This document shows, piece by piece, positions 52,389 to 60,699 of a stretch of 64,000 bases of DNA. Numbering within the stretch: the first letter of the stretch is position 1; each line of letters opens with the position of its first letter. The notes below the pieces were generated by a model that did not search any database, was not told the DNA's origin, and saw only the letters and a program-made list of their open reading frames with translations. Location: positions 104,181-168,180 of the forward strand of contig JASBSY010000001.1 in assembly GCA_030148705.1 (NCBI GenBank), written 5' to 3'. The DNA comes from Pukyongia sp. GTDB taxonomy: Bacteria > Bacteroidota > Bacteroidia > Flavobacteriales > Flavobacteriaceae. The position numbers and the translations under genes are program-made.

Positions 52389-53213
52389 TTAATTCTTCTT
52401 GAAGTTGGTCACTCCAAACTTGCGGGCTTCGGCCTTAGCCTCGGGAGCCCAGGCGGTAATATTGTTTATTCTAGTCTGGCTTGAAGGGTGTGTACTTAAA
52501 AATTCGGGTGGTGCTTGTCCTTTACTACTGGCTTCCATTCGTCTCCAAAGGTTGGCAGCTTCTATTGGATCGTATCCTGCAATAGCCATAAGGGTTAATC
52601 CTATGCGGTCTGCTTCACTTTCGTGGTTTCGGCTAAATGGCAGCATTACGCCAACCGTGGAGCCAATTCCGTAGTATTTGTTGAAGGTTTCCTGCTTCTC
52701 CGGGTCGTTTCCAAGCGCTATATTCCCGGCAACTGCCACCAATCCCTGGTATTGTGCTGCACTCATCCGTTGCTGCCCGTGATTGGCAAGCGCATGTGCA
52801 ACTTCATGGCCCATGATGGCCGCTATACCTGCATCGCTTTGGGCAATAGGCATAATTCCCGTATAGAATACCACCTTACCTCCGGGCATGGCCCAGGCGT
52901 TAATAGCCGGATCCTGTACCAGGTTGTATTCCCACTGATAATCGTTGAGATAGCCCGCATAGCCATTTGCGTTGAGCCATCGCTCGGAAGCTGCGGCTAT
53001 TTTTTGTCCGATAGTTTTCACTCGCCGGGCATCGGAAGTGCCGTTTACAACCTTATGCTCTTCCAGGAACTGATCGTACTGCTGAAAAGCAATGGGGAAA
53101 ATCTGTGAATTAGGGACCAGCGCCATGGTTTGTTTCCCGGTAAACGGATTGGTAGCACAGGCTATCATAAAGACGGCCACTGCAATTATTGAGAGTATTT
53201 TTTTAATATTCAT
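52389..53213 (-). CDS. M48 family metallopeptidase, lipoprotein
   Basis: 274 residues. Lipobox MIAC (Cys19). Zinc-binding HEVAH (His136, Glu137, His140) and the downstream glutamate in ESEADRIG (Glu198) define an M48 zinc peptidase; the WAMPGGKVVFYTG strand precedes the active-site helix as in the periplasmic LoiP/YggG type. It probably acts on misfolded envelope proteins from the periplasmic side. Single gene with its own terminator. Confidence 0.9.
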   Translation of the reverse strand: MNIKKILSIIAVAVFMIACATNPFTGKQTMALVPNSQIFPIAFQQYDQFLEEHKVVNGTSDARRVKTIGQKIAAASERWLNANGYAGYLNDYQWEYNLVQDPAINAWAMPGGKVVFYTGIMPIAQSDAGIAAIMGHEVAHALANHGQQRMSAAQYQGLVAVAGNIALGNDPEKQETFNKYYGIGSTVGVMLPFSRNHESEADRIGLTLMAIAGYDPIEAANLWRRMEASSKGQAPPEFLSTHPSSQTRINNITAWAPEAKAEARKFGVTNFKKN

Positions 53214-53360
53214 AATGGTGTGGATTAATTATGTTAAAGTTACCAATAACTGTGCTAAATTTGATTCTTTTTTAGAAAGCTTTAGAATTATATAACAATA
53301 TTTTATGACCAGGCACAACTGGAACGACTTTTGTGTATAGAACCAAAAAACAAATAACAT

Positions 53361-53882
53361 ATGAAGAATCTAATATTATTTCTAGCGCTTAGTTCAGGTT
53401 TGATTTTTACATCCTGTACCGGCGATCCCGGCCCTCCGGGACCACAGGGAGAACCCGGAGTGAATATTCTAGGCCAGGTATTCGAAGTAACCGTTGATTT
53501 TACCCCCGGAAACGATTTCAGCAGGCTGATCCAGTTCCCATCGAATGTCGAAGTTTTTGAAAGTGATGTGGTAATGGTCTATTTGCTAGAGGATGTGGTA
53601 CAGGGTAATGGGGGAAGCATTGATGTATGGAGTCAGTTACCCCAGACATTCTTCGTAAACCAGGGTACCCTTGTGTATAATTTCGATCACACCTTTCTGG
53701 ACGTGCGACTGTTCCTCGACGGGAATTTCGATTTGAGTACGTTAGGAAGTGCGTTCACCGACGACCAAACCTTCAGGATTGCCGTGGTACCTTCTGAATT
53801 TGCTTCAGACCATATGTCGATGAACGAATTAATGCGCATCTTAAATGTAGACGATTCCCAGATCGAGACCATAGGCAATTAA
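53361..53882 (+). CDS. lipoprotein with a short collagen-like segment
   Basis: 173 residues. Lipobox FTSC (Cys19), then immediately DPGPPGPQGEPG, four G-x-y triplets of collagen type, followed by a beta-rich domain (FEVTVDFTPGNDF, then DVVMVYLLEDVV). Several flavobacterial exported proteins have this G-x-y neck before a beta-domain. Function unknown; it may be a short stalk or trimerisation neck. A weak promoter-like TTTA-N20-GACTTTTG lies upstream. It is followed by msrB 24 bases downstream, so the two may be co-transcribed. Confidence 0.75.
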   Translation: MKNLILFLALSSGLIFTSCTGDPGPPGPQGEPGVNILGQVFEVTVDFTPGNDFSRLIQFPSNVEVFESDVVMVYLLEDVVQGNGGSIDVWSQLPQTFFVNQGTLVYNFDHTFLDVRLFLDGNFDLSTLGSAFTDDQTFRIAVVPSEFASDHMSMNELMRILNVDDSQIETIGN

Positions 53883-53906
53883 TTCGGTAATTATAAAAAT
53901 TGAACT

Positions 53907-54386
53907 ATGAAACATACTGCCTTGCTCCTCTTTGCCTTACTGGCGATGAGCTGTAATTCGAATGCACAGAAAAAAGCTGAACAAGAATCATTCCCGGTAA
54001 CAAAATCGGATGAAGAATGGAAGGCTGAGCTTTCAGAACAAGAGTACTATGTACTTAGAGAAGCCGGAACCGAAAGGCCGTTCTCGAGTGAACTGAACAA
54101 GAATTACGAGCAAGGTACTTATGTTTGTGCTGCTTGTGGAACTCCTTTATTTAAAAGCGAGCATAAGTTCGACAGCGGTACCGGCTGGCCGAGTTTCGAC
54201 AGGGAAATTAAAGGCAATGTAGCCTTCAATGTGGATTACAATCTTGGTTATGCCCGAACCGAGGAGCATTGTGCAACCTGCGGCGGACATTTGGGCCATG
54301 TTTTTAACGACGGCCCTTCCGAAACCACCGGGAAAAGGCATTGCATTAACGGGGCAGCCCTGGATTTTATTCCTAAAAATCAATAA
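53907..54386 (+). CDS. msrB: peptide-methionine (R)-S-oxide reductase MsrB, lipoprotein form
   Basis: 159 residues. A lipoprotein signal peptide (lipobox LAMSC, Cys16) precedes a complete MsrB domain. Structural zinc cysteines are CAAC and CATC; the catalytic cysteine lies in RHCINGAAL. It reduces methionine-R-sulfoxide in proteins, here on the outer side of the inner membrane or at the outer membrane. A second MsrB without signal follows three bases downstream; they form one transcription unit. Confidence 0.93.
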   Translation: MKHTALLLFALLAMSCNSNAQKKAEQESFPVTKSDEEWKAELSEQEYYVLREAGTERPFSSELNKNYEQGTYVCAACGTPLFKSEHKFDSGTGWPSFDREIKGNVAFNVDYNLGYARTEEHCATCGGHLGHVFNDGPSETTGKRHCINGAALDFIPKNQ

Positions 54387-54389
54387 AAA

Positions 54390-54794
54390 ATGATTCAGAA
54401 ATATCCAATTTCAAAATCGGAAGAAGAATGGCTTGAAGAACTGGGCCCGGAACGCTACAGGATTCTGCGTGAGAAAGGTACAGAGAGACCTTTTACCGGG
54501 GAGTATAATTTAACCACCTCTAACGGGATTTACCGCTGTGCAGGCTGTAATACTCAACTGTTCGATAGTTCCAGTAAATTCGACAGCGGTTGCGGATGGC
54601 CATCCTTCGACCAGGCAATCGAAGGCACCGTGGAATACGTAAAAGACAAGTCGCATGGGATGATTAGAACCGAAATACTCTGTGCCAACTGTGGCGGACA
54701 TTTGGGTCATGTTTTTGAAGACGGCCCCACCCCTACCGGCCAGCGTTACTGTGTAAATTCCTTATCCATCGACTTTCGTCCCAAGAACAATTAA
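54390..54794 (+). CDS. msrB: peptide-methionine (R)-S-oxide reductase MsrB, cytosolic form
   Basis: 134 residues, MsrB domain only. Zinc cysteines CAGC and CANC, catalytic cysteine in RYCVNSLS. There is no signal peptide, so it should act in the cytosol. Similar in sequence to the preceding gene (shared [20 protein letters not shown] and GGHLGHVF segments), indicating duplication. Starts three bases after the first msrB. Confidence 0.93.
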   Translation: MIQKYPISKSEEEWLEELGPERYRILREKGTERPFTGEYNLTTSNGIYRCAGCNTQLFDSSSKFDSGCGWPSFDQAIEGTVEYVKDKSHGMIRTEILCANCGGHLGHVFEDGPTPTGQRYCVNSLSIDFRPKNN

Positions 54795-54846
54795 ACCCTT
54801 TCCCCGTCTTCGCGTCATAATAATATAACCAAAACGGAATATTACT

Positions 54847-55068
54847 ATGAAACGGTCACTAATTTATTTATCTCTGGGATTATTACTGCTAACCTCCTGC
54901 GCAACCCGGGTTGTTACTTCAGCACCCGCACCAACTACTAAAGTTGTAATAGTAAAAAAGGCTCCGGTTAATCACCGCGTGGTGGTTGTGAAGGGAAAAA
55001 AGTACTATAAGTGGAACGGGAAACATTACCGCAAAACGAATCGAGGCTATGTTCTAGTTAAACACTAA
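54847..55068 (+). CDS. small basic lipoprotein (DUF6515-like)
   Basis: 73 residues. Lipobox LLTSC (Cys18), then a Lys/Val/Tyr-rich mature part ending in YYKWNGKHYRKTNRGYVLVKH. This pattern of a short lipoprotein with YY/KG motifs is common in Bacteroidota, often labelled DUF6515. Function unknown. It is 52 bases after the second msrB and may belong to the same unit. Confidence 0.68.
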   Translation: MKRSLIYLSLGLLLLTSCATRVVTSAPAPTTKVVIVKKAPVNHRVVVVKGKKYYKWNGKHYRKTNRGYVLVKH

Positions 55069-55156
55069 CAGTATTTAAAAAAGAGCAGCTTACTTCGCCA
55101 TTCAACATACATTTCGTAAATTCGTCTCTTCAAATTACTGACTTTAATTCAACGAA

Positions 55157-56533
55157 ATGAGCAAATATGATATTATTGTCCTGGGCAGTGGTCCGGGTGG
55201 ATATGTGGCTGCTATACGAGCTTCACAATTAGGCTTTAAGACAGCCATTATCGAAAAAGAAAGCCTTGGAGGTGTCTGCCTGAACTGGGGCTGTATTCCC
55301 ACCAAAGCACTGCTGAAAAGTGCCCAGGTTTTCGAATATCTGAAACATGCGGAAGACTACGGACTAGTGGTAAAAGGAGCCGATAAGGACTTTGGCAAGG
55401 TAGTGGAACGCAGTCGTGGTGTGGCCGATGGGATGAGTAAGGGTATTCAGTTCCTGATGAAGAAGAATAAGATAGATGTAATTGAAGGCCTGGGTAAGAT
55501 AAAACCCGGGAAAAAGATAGATGTGGACGGTAAGGAATACAGTGCCGACCATATCATCATCGCTACAGGGGCACGTTCAAGAGAACTGCCTAATTTACCG
55601 CAGGACGGAAAGAAAGTAATAGGTTACAGGGAGGCCATGAGTTTGAAATCCCAGCCTAAAAGTATGATCGTTGTGGGAAGCGGAGCCATAGGAGTAGAAT
55701 TCTCAAATTTCTATAACTCTATGGGTACCGATGTCACGTTAGTGGAATTTCTGCCTAATCTTGTTCCGCTTGAGGACGAAGAAGTTTCCAAACAGTTTGA
55801 GCGAATCTTCAAGAAAGCGGGGATTAAGGTTATGACCAATTCTTCGGTTGAGAGTGTGGATACTTCAGGTAAACTGGTAAAAGCAAAGGTAAAAACCCCA
55901 AAAGGAGAAGAGACTCTGGAAGCAGAGGTCGTTCTTTCCGCAGTGGGCATAAGCTCGAATTTGGAGAATATCGGGCTGGAAGATGTGGGAATTGTGACCG
56001 ACAAAGGCAAGATTATGGTTAACGACTGGTACCAGACCAATATCCCGGGGTACTATGCCATTGGGGATGTGGTTCCCGGCCCGGCATTGGCTCACGTAGC
56101 TTCGGCTGAAGGAATAACCTGTGTTGAAAAGATCGCGGGAATGAACGTAGAGGCCATCGATTACGGGAATATCCCCGGCTGTACCTATACCAGTCCGGAG
56201 ATTGCCAGTGTTGGCCTAACGGAAAAGCAGGCCAGAGAGGCAGGTTATGAGCTTAAGATCGGAAAGTTTCCATTTTCAGTAAGCGGTAAAGCGAGCGCAG
56301 CAGGAACCAAAGACGGTTTTGTTAAGGTTATTTTCGACGCCAAGTACGGAGAATGGCTTGGATGTCATATGTTGGGTGCCGGCGTAACCGATATGATTGC
56401 AGAGGCTGTGGTTGCAAGAAAACTGGAAACCACGGGGCACGAAGTGCTAAAAGCGATTCATCCTCACCCTACCATGAGCGAGGCTGTAATGGAAGCTGTG
56501 GCAGATGCTTACGGTGAAGTAATACATTTGTAG
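55157..56533 (+). CDS. lpdA: dihydrolipoyl dehydrogenase
   Basis: 458 residues. N-terminal FAD-binding GSGPGGYVAAIRA (10-22), the redox-active disulfide CLNWGC (Cys41 and Cys46) and the C-terminal active-site His-Glu motif in HPHPTMSE are all present. It is the E3 component of pyruvate and 2-oxoglutarate dehydrogenase complexes, reoxidising dihydrolipoamide with NAD+. Single gene with a strong terminator after it. Confidence 0.94.
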   Translation: MSKYDIIVLGSGPGGYVAAIRASQLGFKTAIIEKESLGGVCLNWGCIPTKALLKSAQVFEYLKHAEDYGLVVKGADKDFGKVVERSRGVADGMSKGIQFLMKKNKIDVIEGLGKIKPGKKIDVDGKEYSADHIIIATGARSRELPNLPQDGKKVIGYREAMSLKSQPKSMIVVGSGAIGVEFSNFYNSMGTDVTLVEFLPNLVPLEDEEVSKQFERIFKKAGIKVMTNSSVESVDTSGKLVKAKVKTPKGEETLEAEVVLSAVGISSNLENIGLEDVGIVTDKGKIMVNDWYQTNIPGYYAIGDVVPGPALAHVASAEGITCVEKIAGMNVEAIDYGNIPGCTYTSPEIASVGLTEKQAREAGYELKIGKFPFSVSGKASAAGTKDGFVKVIFDAKYGEWLGCHMLGAGVTDMIAEAVVARKLETTGHEVLKAIHPHPTMSEAVMEAVADAYGEVIHL

Positions 56534-56554
56534 CCATCCAAACATAAAGTGTAG

Positions 56555-56580
56555 AAGCGTCTCCCCGGGGACGCTTTTTT
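56555..56580. terminator. terminator between lpdA and aroQ
   Basis: AAGCGTC (56555-56561) and GACGCTT (56570-56576) frame a GC-rich loop and are followed by a T-run; placed between convergent genes. Confidence 0.85.
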
Positions 56581-56999
56581 TATTCGATAAAACTCACAAC
56601 TGCCAACTCATAGCTCTGCAGACCAAATCCCATAACCAGTCCCCGAGCCACGGGGGTAATATAAGACCGATGCCTGAATTTTTCGCGTTTGGTGGTATTG
56701 GTTATATGCACCTCTATAACCGGCGCCTTGATCGCAGCGACCGCATCTCGAATTCCGACGGAAGTATGAGTATAAGCTGCAGCGTTAAGAATAATGCCAT
56801 CGTAGGAATAGCCCACTTCCTGGATCTTATCGATAAGCTCGCCTTCCACATTGCTCTGAAAATAGTCGATCTGCACCCAGTCGTATTTATCCTGCAATTT
56901 TTCGAGAAACTCTTCGAAAGACAGATCCCCGTATATATCGGTTTCCCGTTTCCCGAGAAGGTTGAGATTGGGGCCATTAATGATCAACAATTTCTTCAT
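56580..56999 (-). CDS. aroQ: 3-dehydroquinate dehydratase type II
   Basis: 139 residues. The type II signature INGPNLNLLGKRE near residue 6, NAAAYTHTSVGIRDA with the catalytic Tyr/His region, and HITNTTKREKFRHRS with the substrate-binding segment. Converts 3-dehydroquinate to 3-dehydroshikimate in the cytosol. In Flavobacteria aroQ is often next to xerD; here four beta-barrel genes lie between them. Confidence 0.93.
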   Translation of the reverse strand: MKKLLIINGPNLNLLGKRETDIYGDLSFEEFLEKLQDKYDWVQIDYFQSNVEGELIDKIQEVGYSYDGIILNAAAYTHTSVGIRDAVAAIKAPVIEVHITNTTKREKFRHRSYITPVARGLVMGFGLQSYELAVVSFIE

Positions 57000-57021
57000 C
57001 AGGTAAATATAAAGAATAAAA

Positions 57022-57046
57022 AAATTCGGAAGTAAATTCCGAATTT
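57022..57046 (-). terminator. terminator of the first beta-barrel gene
   Basis: Perfect ten-base stem AAATTCGGAA / TTCCGAATTT with a five-base loop and a T-rich tail on the minus strand. Confidence 0.8.
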
Positions 57047-57069
57047 TTATAAAATGAGTTAGTTAAGGA

Positions 57070-57558
57070 CTAAAAATCGAACTGCAGTCCGAGTCTGGCG
57101 TGAAAGTATCCTTCTTCCAGAATCACATATTTTGCCTCTGCAAAAATACTCACATTGTCGATCAGGTTGTATTTGTAGCCCGAACCGACATTAATACCGA
57201 ACTCGCCGTCACTGATTTCCGATTCCTGACCTATGGATCCACCCCCAAGTCCGAGCTGTTTTAGGGTAATGTTTAAATATTCACCTCCGGCCAGCACATA
57301 CAATTCACTGATAACTTTATAGCGTCCATTTAGATCCACTGCAAACCACTTAGCTCGAGTAGATTTTTCGTCGGCCACTGCAAAGGTAGCGTTGGTTGAA
57401 ACACCCCATTTTTCATTGAACTCGTAAATTAGATCACCGCTGGCACCAATCGCATCGATCTCAGACAGATAACCACCCGAAACGGAAGCTCCGAAACCCT
57501 GGGCCTGTGTAGAAAGAATCCCGGTAGTAAAGGCTAAAATAAAAAGTATTTTTTTCAT
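57070..57558 (-). CDS. outer-membrane beta-barrel protein (1 of 4)
   Basis: 162 residues with a cleavable signal peptide (MKKILFILAFTTGILSTQAQ). Alternating aromatic/aliphatic strands fit a small eight-stranded barrel; the C-terminus is LGLQFDF, with an aromatic final residue. No ligand is assigned. It is the promoter-distal member of an array of four single-gene barrels. A -7 element TAATTTTG lies on the minus strand at 57589-57582. Confidence 0.78.
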   Translation of the reverse strand: MKKILFILAFTTGILSTQAQGFGASVSGGYLSEIDAIGASGDLIYEFNEKWGVSTNATFAVADEKSTRAKWFAVDLNGRYKVISELYVLAGGEYLNITLKQLGLGGGSIGQESEISDGEFGINVGSGYKYNLIDNVSIFAEAKYVILEEGYFHARLGLQFDF

Positions 57559-57603
57559 GTAGGATTAATTTAATTTTCGTCCAAAATTACACTATTTAAA
57601 ATA

Positions 57604-57633
57604 AAAAAGCAGGATAAAAATATCCTGCCTTTT
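57604..57633 (-). terminator. terminator of the second beta-barrel gene
   Basis: Perfect stem GCAGGATA (57609-57616) / TATCCTGC (57621-57628) with an AAAA loop and flanking A/T-runs. Confidence 0.85.
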
Positions 57634-57653
57634 TATTCTGATTAATTATAAGA

Positions 57654-58226
57654 TTAGTTAAAAAACCATCCTACGGAAAGGCTTAGCACAGAGTTGAAAG
57701 CACTCACATCGTTTATGGCCTGTGTCATCCCCGCTGCATAGCGCGCCTGAAAGAACAAGCCCACGGGCAGCTCGTATTGAGCTCCAAAAGCAGTTTCAAT
57801 TACAACGCTTTGCGCATCCAATTCTATTTCTCCACCGTTCTCCGCTTCTTCTTTGGCGGTCACGTTTATACCAATCTGTGGCCCAACTTGCAGACTAAAT
57901 CCTTCAGCCACCGTAAAATCCACCATTACAGGTACATTCACATAGTCCAGTTGTCCGTCAAAAGACACCCCATCAGCCTCGCCTTCATATCCTTGCATGG
58001 AATAAACTAATTCGGGCTGTAGAGCAAGCCAGTCATTTAAACCAACATTCAATACTGCTCCGGCATGGAGATTTGTTCGACTTTTCAGGTCGAAAGGTTC
58101 AGCATCATCACCAATAAGATTTGCAAAATTGGCTCCGGCTTTAACACCAAATTTCACACCGTCTTGTGCCTGAATTGATGTTATGCCTGTAAAGGCAATA
58201 AGAAATAATAGTACTAATTTTTTCAT
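57654..58226 (-). CDS. outer-membrane beta-barrel protein, porin family (2 of 4)
   Basis: 190 residues, signal peptide ending ITSIQAQ. The mature start DGVKFGVKAGANFANLIGDD is the classic opening of Bacteroidota PorT/OMP_b-brl_2 proteins (GVKAGxNFAN), and it ends in LSVGWFFN. It shares the opening and the DYVNVPVMV strand with the gene at 59092, so they are paralogs. Probably an eight-stranded barrel in the outer membrane; function unknown. Confidence 0.82.
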   Translation of the reverse strand: MKKLVLLFLIAFTGITSIQAQDGVKFGVKAGANFANLIGDDAEPFDLKSRTNLHAGAVLNVGLNDWLALQPELVYSMQGYEGEADGVSFDGQLDYVNVPVMVDFTVAEGFSLQVGPQIGINVTAKEEAENGGEIELDAQSVVIETAFGAQYELPVGLFFQARYAAGMTQAINDVSAFNSVLSLSVGWFFN

Positions 58227-58412
58227 AATAGTGTTTTGTTAAGTTAATACTGTAAAACTAATAAAATATTCGTTAGTCCTTATGAAATTTCGCACACCTA
58301 CCCGCGACAATCAAGCTAATTGACTGATAATTAAGATGTAGAGCAGCACATTCCTAATATTTTATTTCTGTATTTTTAACAATTCCAATTAAACTTACAT
58401 GCATTTGCATTA

Positions 58413-58440
58413 AAAAAGCGGAAATTTAATTCCGCTTTTT
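58413..58440 (-). terminator. terminator of the third beta-barrel gene
   Basis: Stem AAAAAGCGGAA / TTCCGCTTTTT with a six-base loop and a T-run on the minus strand. The rest of the 232-base gap 58227-58458 shows no gene. Confidence 0.85.
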
Positions 58441-58458
58441 AGTCCTTGTATTTACCTC

Positions 58459-58953
58459 TTACCAGCCAAATTCCACACCCGCGTTGATGCTTGCTAGTGT
58501 AAATCCATCCGATGTTATCGCAGAATACCCCGCTTTAATTGCAATTGCTCCAAAATCGTATAATAGAAACGGGTTATAGTAAAACCCCCCATCATTTCCT
58601 TCACTTACGCCAATCGCATATCCAAGGTCAGCACCAAACCAAAAAGCTTCAGCCGGACTAAACCTGGCCGTACCAGCTATGGGAATAAAAGACTCATCAT
58701 CATATTCAAATGTGCCTAATGGACCAAGATCTTCTTCGCCTCCGAAATAGTGCTTAAACTCTACTTTTGGCCCCGCCTGGAAGTTTTCGTTTAAGTCGAA
58801 CAAATACCCTAATTCCACTGCGATCACAAAAGTGGTCAGATCCTCAGCGTCACCTACCGGTATCCCTGCATTGGCACCGGCAATAAAGCGCTGGGCATGA
58901 GTGGAACCAATTGTGAGTGCCGCAATCAATAAAATAAAAAGAAACCTTTTCAT
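58459..58953 (-). CDS. outer-membrane beta-barrel protein (3 of 4)
   Basis: 164 residues, signal peptide ending GSTHAQ. Barrel-like strands include VIAVELGYLFDLNENFQAG and AEAFWFGADLGYAIGVSEG, with a C-terminal INAGVEFGW ending in an aromatic residue. It is less similar to the other three but has the same gene layout and terminator structure. Function unknown. Confidence 0.75.
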   Translation of the reverse strand: MKRFLFILLIAALTIGSTHAQRFIAGANAGIPVGDAEDLTTFVIAVELGYLFDLNENFQAGPKVEFKHYFGGEEDLGPLGTFEYDDESFIPIAGTARFSPAEAFWFGADLGYAIGVSEGNDGGFYYNPFLLYDFGAIAIKAGYSAITSDGFTLASINAGVEFGW

Positions 58954-59049
58954 AATGATTAGTTTTAAAGTTTATACTTTAAAGCTACAACATATTCAAT
59001 ATCAGTATACTAAGACGAAGGTCTATTTTCAACAAGGTTATTAACAAAA

Positions 59050-59071
59050 AAGCAGCCTGTTCAGACTGCTT
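59050..59071 (-). terminator. terminator of the fourth beta-barrel gene
   Basis: AAGCAG / CTGCTT with an inner CTG/CAG pairing and a T-run on the minus strand. Confidence 0.65.
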
Positions 59072-59091
59072 AAAAAATATTCTGCCATGTG

Positions 59092-59640
59092 TTACAGGAA
59101 GGAATATCCGAGTGCGAGGGTTACCACACTGTTCTTACCGTCTCCGTTTTCCGGTACATCATTCAGTCCGAAATTATATCGTCCACTCACCCGAATTCCC
59201 AGCGGAAAGTCGTAACCAAGTCCAACCACTCCCGAAATATCGAAATCGTTAGTTGCTACATCGTTGATCACTTCTCCCAGTACGGTACGCGCCTCATCGT
59301 TTACCAACACACCAAATTGCGGTCCCGCCTGAATATTGAATCCCTGGGCGACGAAGTACTTTACAATTACCGGTACATTTACATAATCCAGATCGAAGTC
59401 TCCCAATTCGAACTCAGCACCCTGTTGGGAGTAAAGGAGTTCTCCCTGTATCCCGAGTTTATCGTTGAATTTGCCTCCTACGAAGAAACCGGCTACAAAC
59501 CCGGTTCGGTTTGAAAAACCACTTGCGTCGGTAATGTTAGCAAAGTTCACCCCTGCCTTCACCCCCAGATCAACTCCCTGGGCCTGAGACGGAATGGATA
59601 ATAATGCCATAATTGTTGTTATTAATACAATTCGTTTCAT
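59092..59640 (-). CDS. outer-membrane beta-barrel protein, porin family (4 of 4)
   Basis: 182 residues with signal peptide ending IPSQAQ, mature start GVDLGVKAGVNFANITDASG, the same opening as the 57654 gene; strands YVNVPVIVKYFVAQGFNIQAGP are also shared. It ends ALGYSFL. It is a paralog of gene 2 and shows array duplication. Outer-membrane location is inferred from the signal and the strand pattern; ligand unknown. Confidence 0.82.
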   Translation of the reverse strand: MKRIVLITTIMALLSIPSQAQGVDLGVKAGVNFANITDASGFSNRTGFVAGFFVGGKFNDKLGIQGELLYSQQGAEFELGDFDLDYVNVPVIVKYFVAQGFNIQAGPQFGVLVNDEARTVLGEVINDVATNDFDISGVVGLGYDFPLGIRVSGRYNFGLNDVPENGDGKNSVVTLALGYSFL

Positions 59641-59732
59641 GTTTTTTGTTTTAGATTGAAAGGTGAAATTAAAAGAAAATCCATACTTTATTCTTAAACA
59701 AAACTTAAATTACCAAGGAATAACACCACTGT

Positions 59733-60635
59733 ATGAGCTGGAAAAACCTGCGTACCGACTATCTGAATTACCTCCGACTGGAACGCGGATTGAGCACCAA
59801 TACCGTTTCGAATTACAAGCTCGATATTCGCAAATTAGAGAATTGGCTGCAGGAAAACGACCATTCTCAATCTCCTCAATCCATACAAATGGAAACCCTG
59901 CAGCAGTTCATATATGAGATAGCCAAACAAATGAACGCAAGGTCGCAAAGCCGCATTATAAGTGGCCTGAGGGGGTTTTTCACTTATTTGGTCTTTGAGG
60001 ATTACAGGAAGGATAACCCTATGGACCTGATTGAAAGTCCGAAACTTGGCAGAAAACTACCCGACACCCTCTCAGTTGATGAGATCGATGCCATTATTTC
60101 AGAAATAGACCTTTCCGAACCACAGGGCGAACGGAACCGGGCTATTTTGGAAATGCTATACGGTTGTGGCCTACGTGTATCTGAACTAATCAATCTAAAG
60201 GTCTCCGACCTGTTCTTCGAGGAGGGTTTTATTAAAGTTACGGGTAAGGGCGATAAGCAGCGCTTTGTTCCCATAGGCTCAGGGACCATCGACATAATCG
60301 AAAGGTATCGGAAGGAAGTACGGGTTCATCAGGACATCAATGCACAGGCAAGGGACACCTTATTCCTGAATCGAAGAGGAAAAGGCCTGAGCAGGGCCAT
60401 GATCTTTACCATCGTAAAGCAATTAACGGAAAAAGCGGGGATTAGAAAGAACATTAGTCCGCATACCTTCAGGCATTCATTCGCCACCCATTTGCTGCAA
60501 AACGGTGCAGACTTACGGGCCATTCAGCAAATGCTGGGACATGAGAGTATCACCACCACCGAAATTTATACCCATATAGACAAACAACAGCTTGCGGAAG
60601 TTATGAAGAAGTATCATCCGCGAAAGGAGGGTTAA
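59733..60635 (+). CDS. xerD: tyrosine recombinase XerD-like
   Basis: 300 residues, as expected for XerC/D. All catalytic residues are visible: Arg148 (GCGLRVSEL), Lys172 (TGKGDKQR), His244 and Arg247 (HTFRHSF), His270 (LGHESITTT) and nucleophile Tyr279 (EIYTH). The N-terminal SAM-like domain covers about 5-95. It resolves chromosome dimers at dif; in Flavobacteria a single XerD-type gene is usual. It lies between the barrel array and the aldo/keto reductase. No dif-like site is seen here. Confidence 0.92.
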   Translation: MSWKNLRTDYLNYLRLERGLSTNTVSNYKLDIRKLENWLQENDHSQSPQSIQMETLQQFIYEIAKQMNARSQSRIISGLRGFFTYLVFEDYRKDNPMDLIESPKLGRKLPDTLSVDEIDAIISEIDLSEPQGERNRAILEMLYGCGLRVSELINLKVSDLFFEEGFIKVTGKGDKQRFVPIGSGTIDIIERYRKEVRVHQDINAQARDTLFLNRRGKGLSRAMIFTIVKQLTEKAGIRKNISPHTFRHSFATHLLQNGADLRAIQQMLGHESITTTEIYTHIDKQQLAEVMKKYHPRKEG

Positions 60636-60699
60636 ATAAAAGCTAAATAGGTTAATTGTCTTTTTGTGTAGTTCGCTGTTTTGTAAATTAAAAGAAAAA

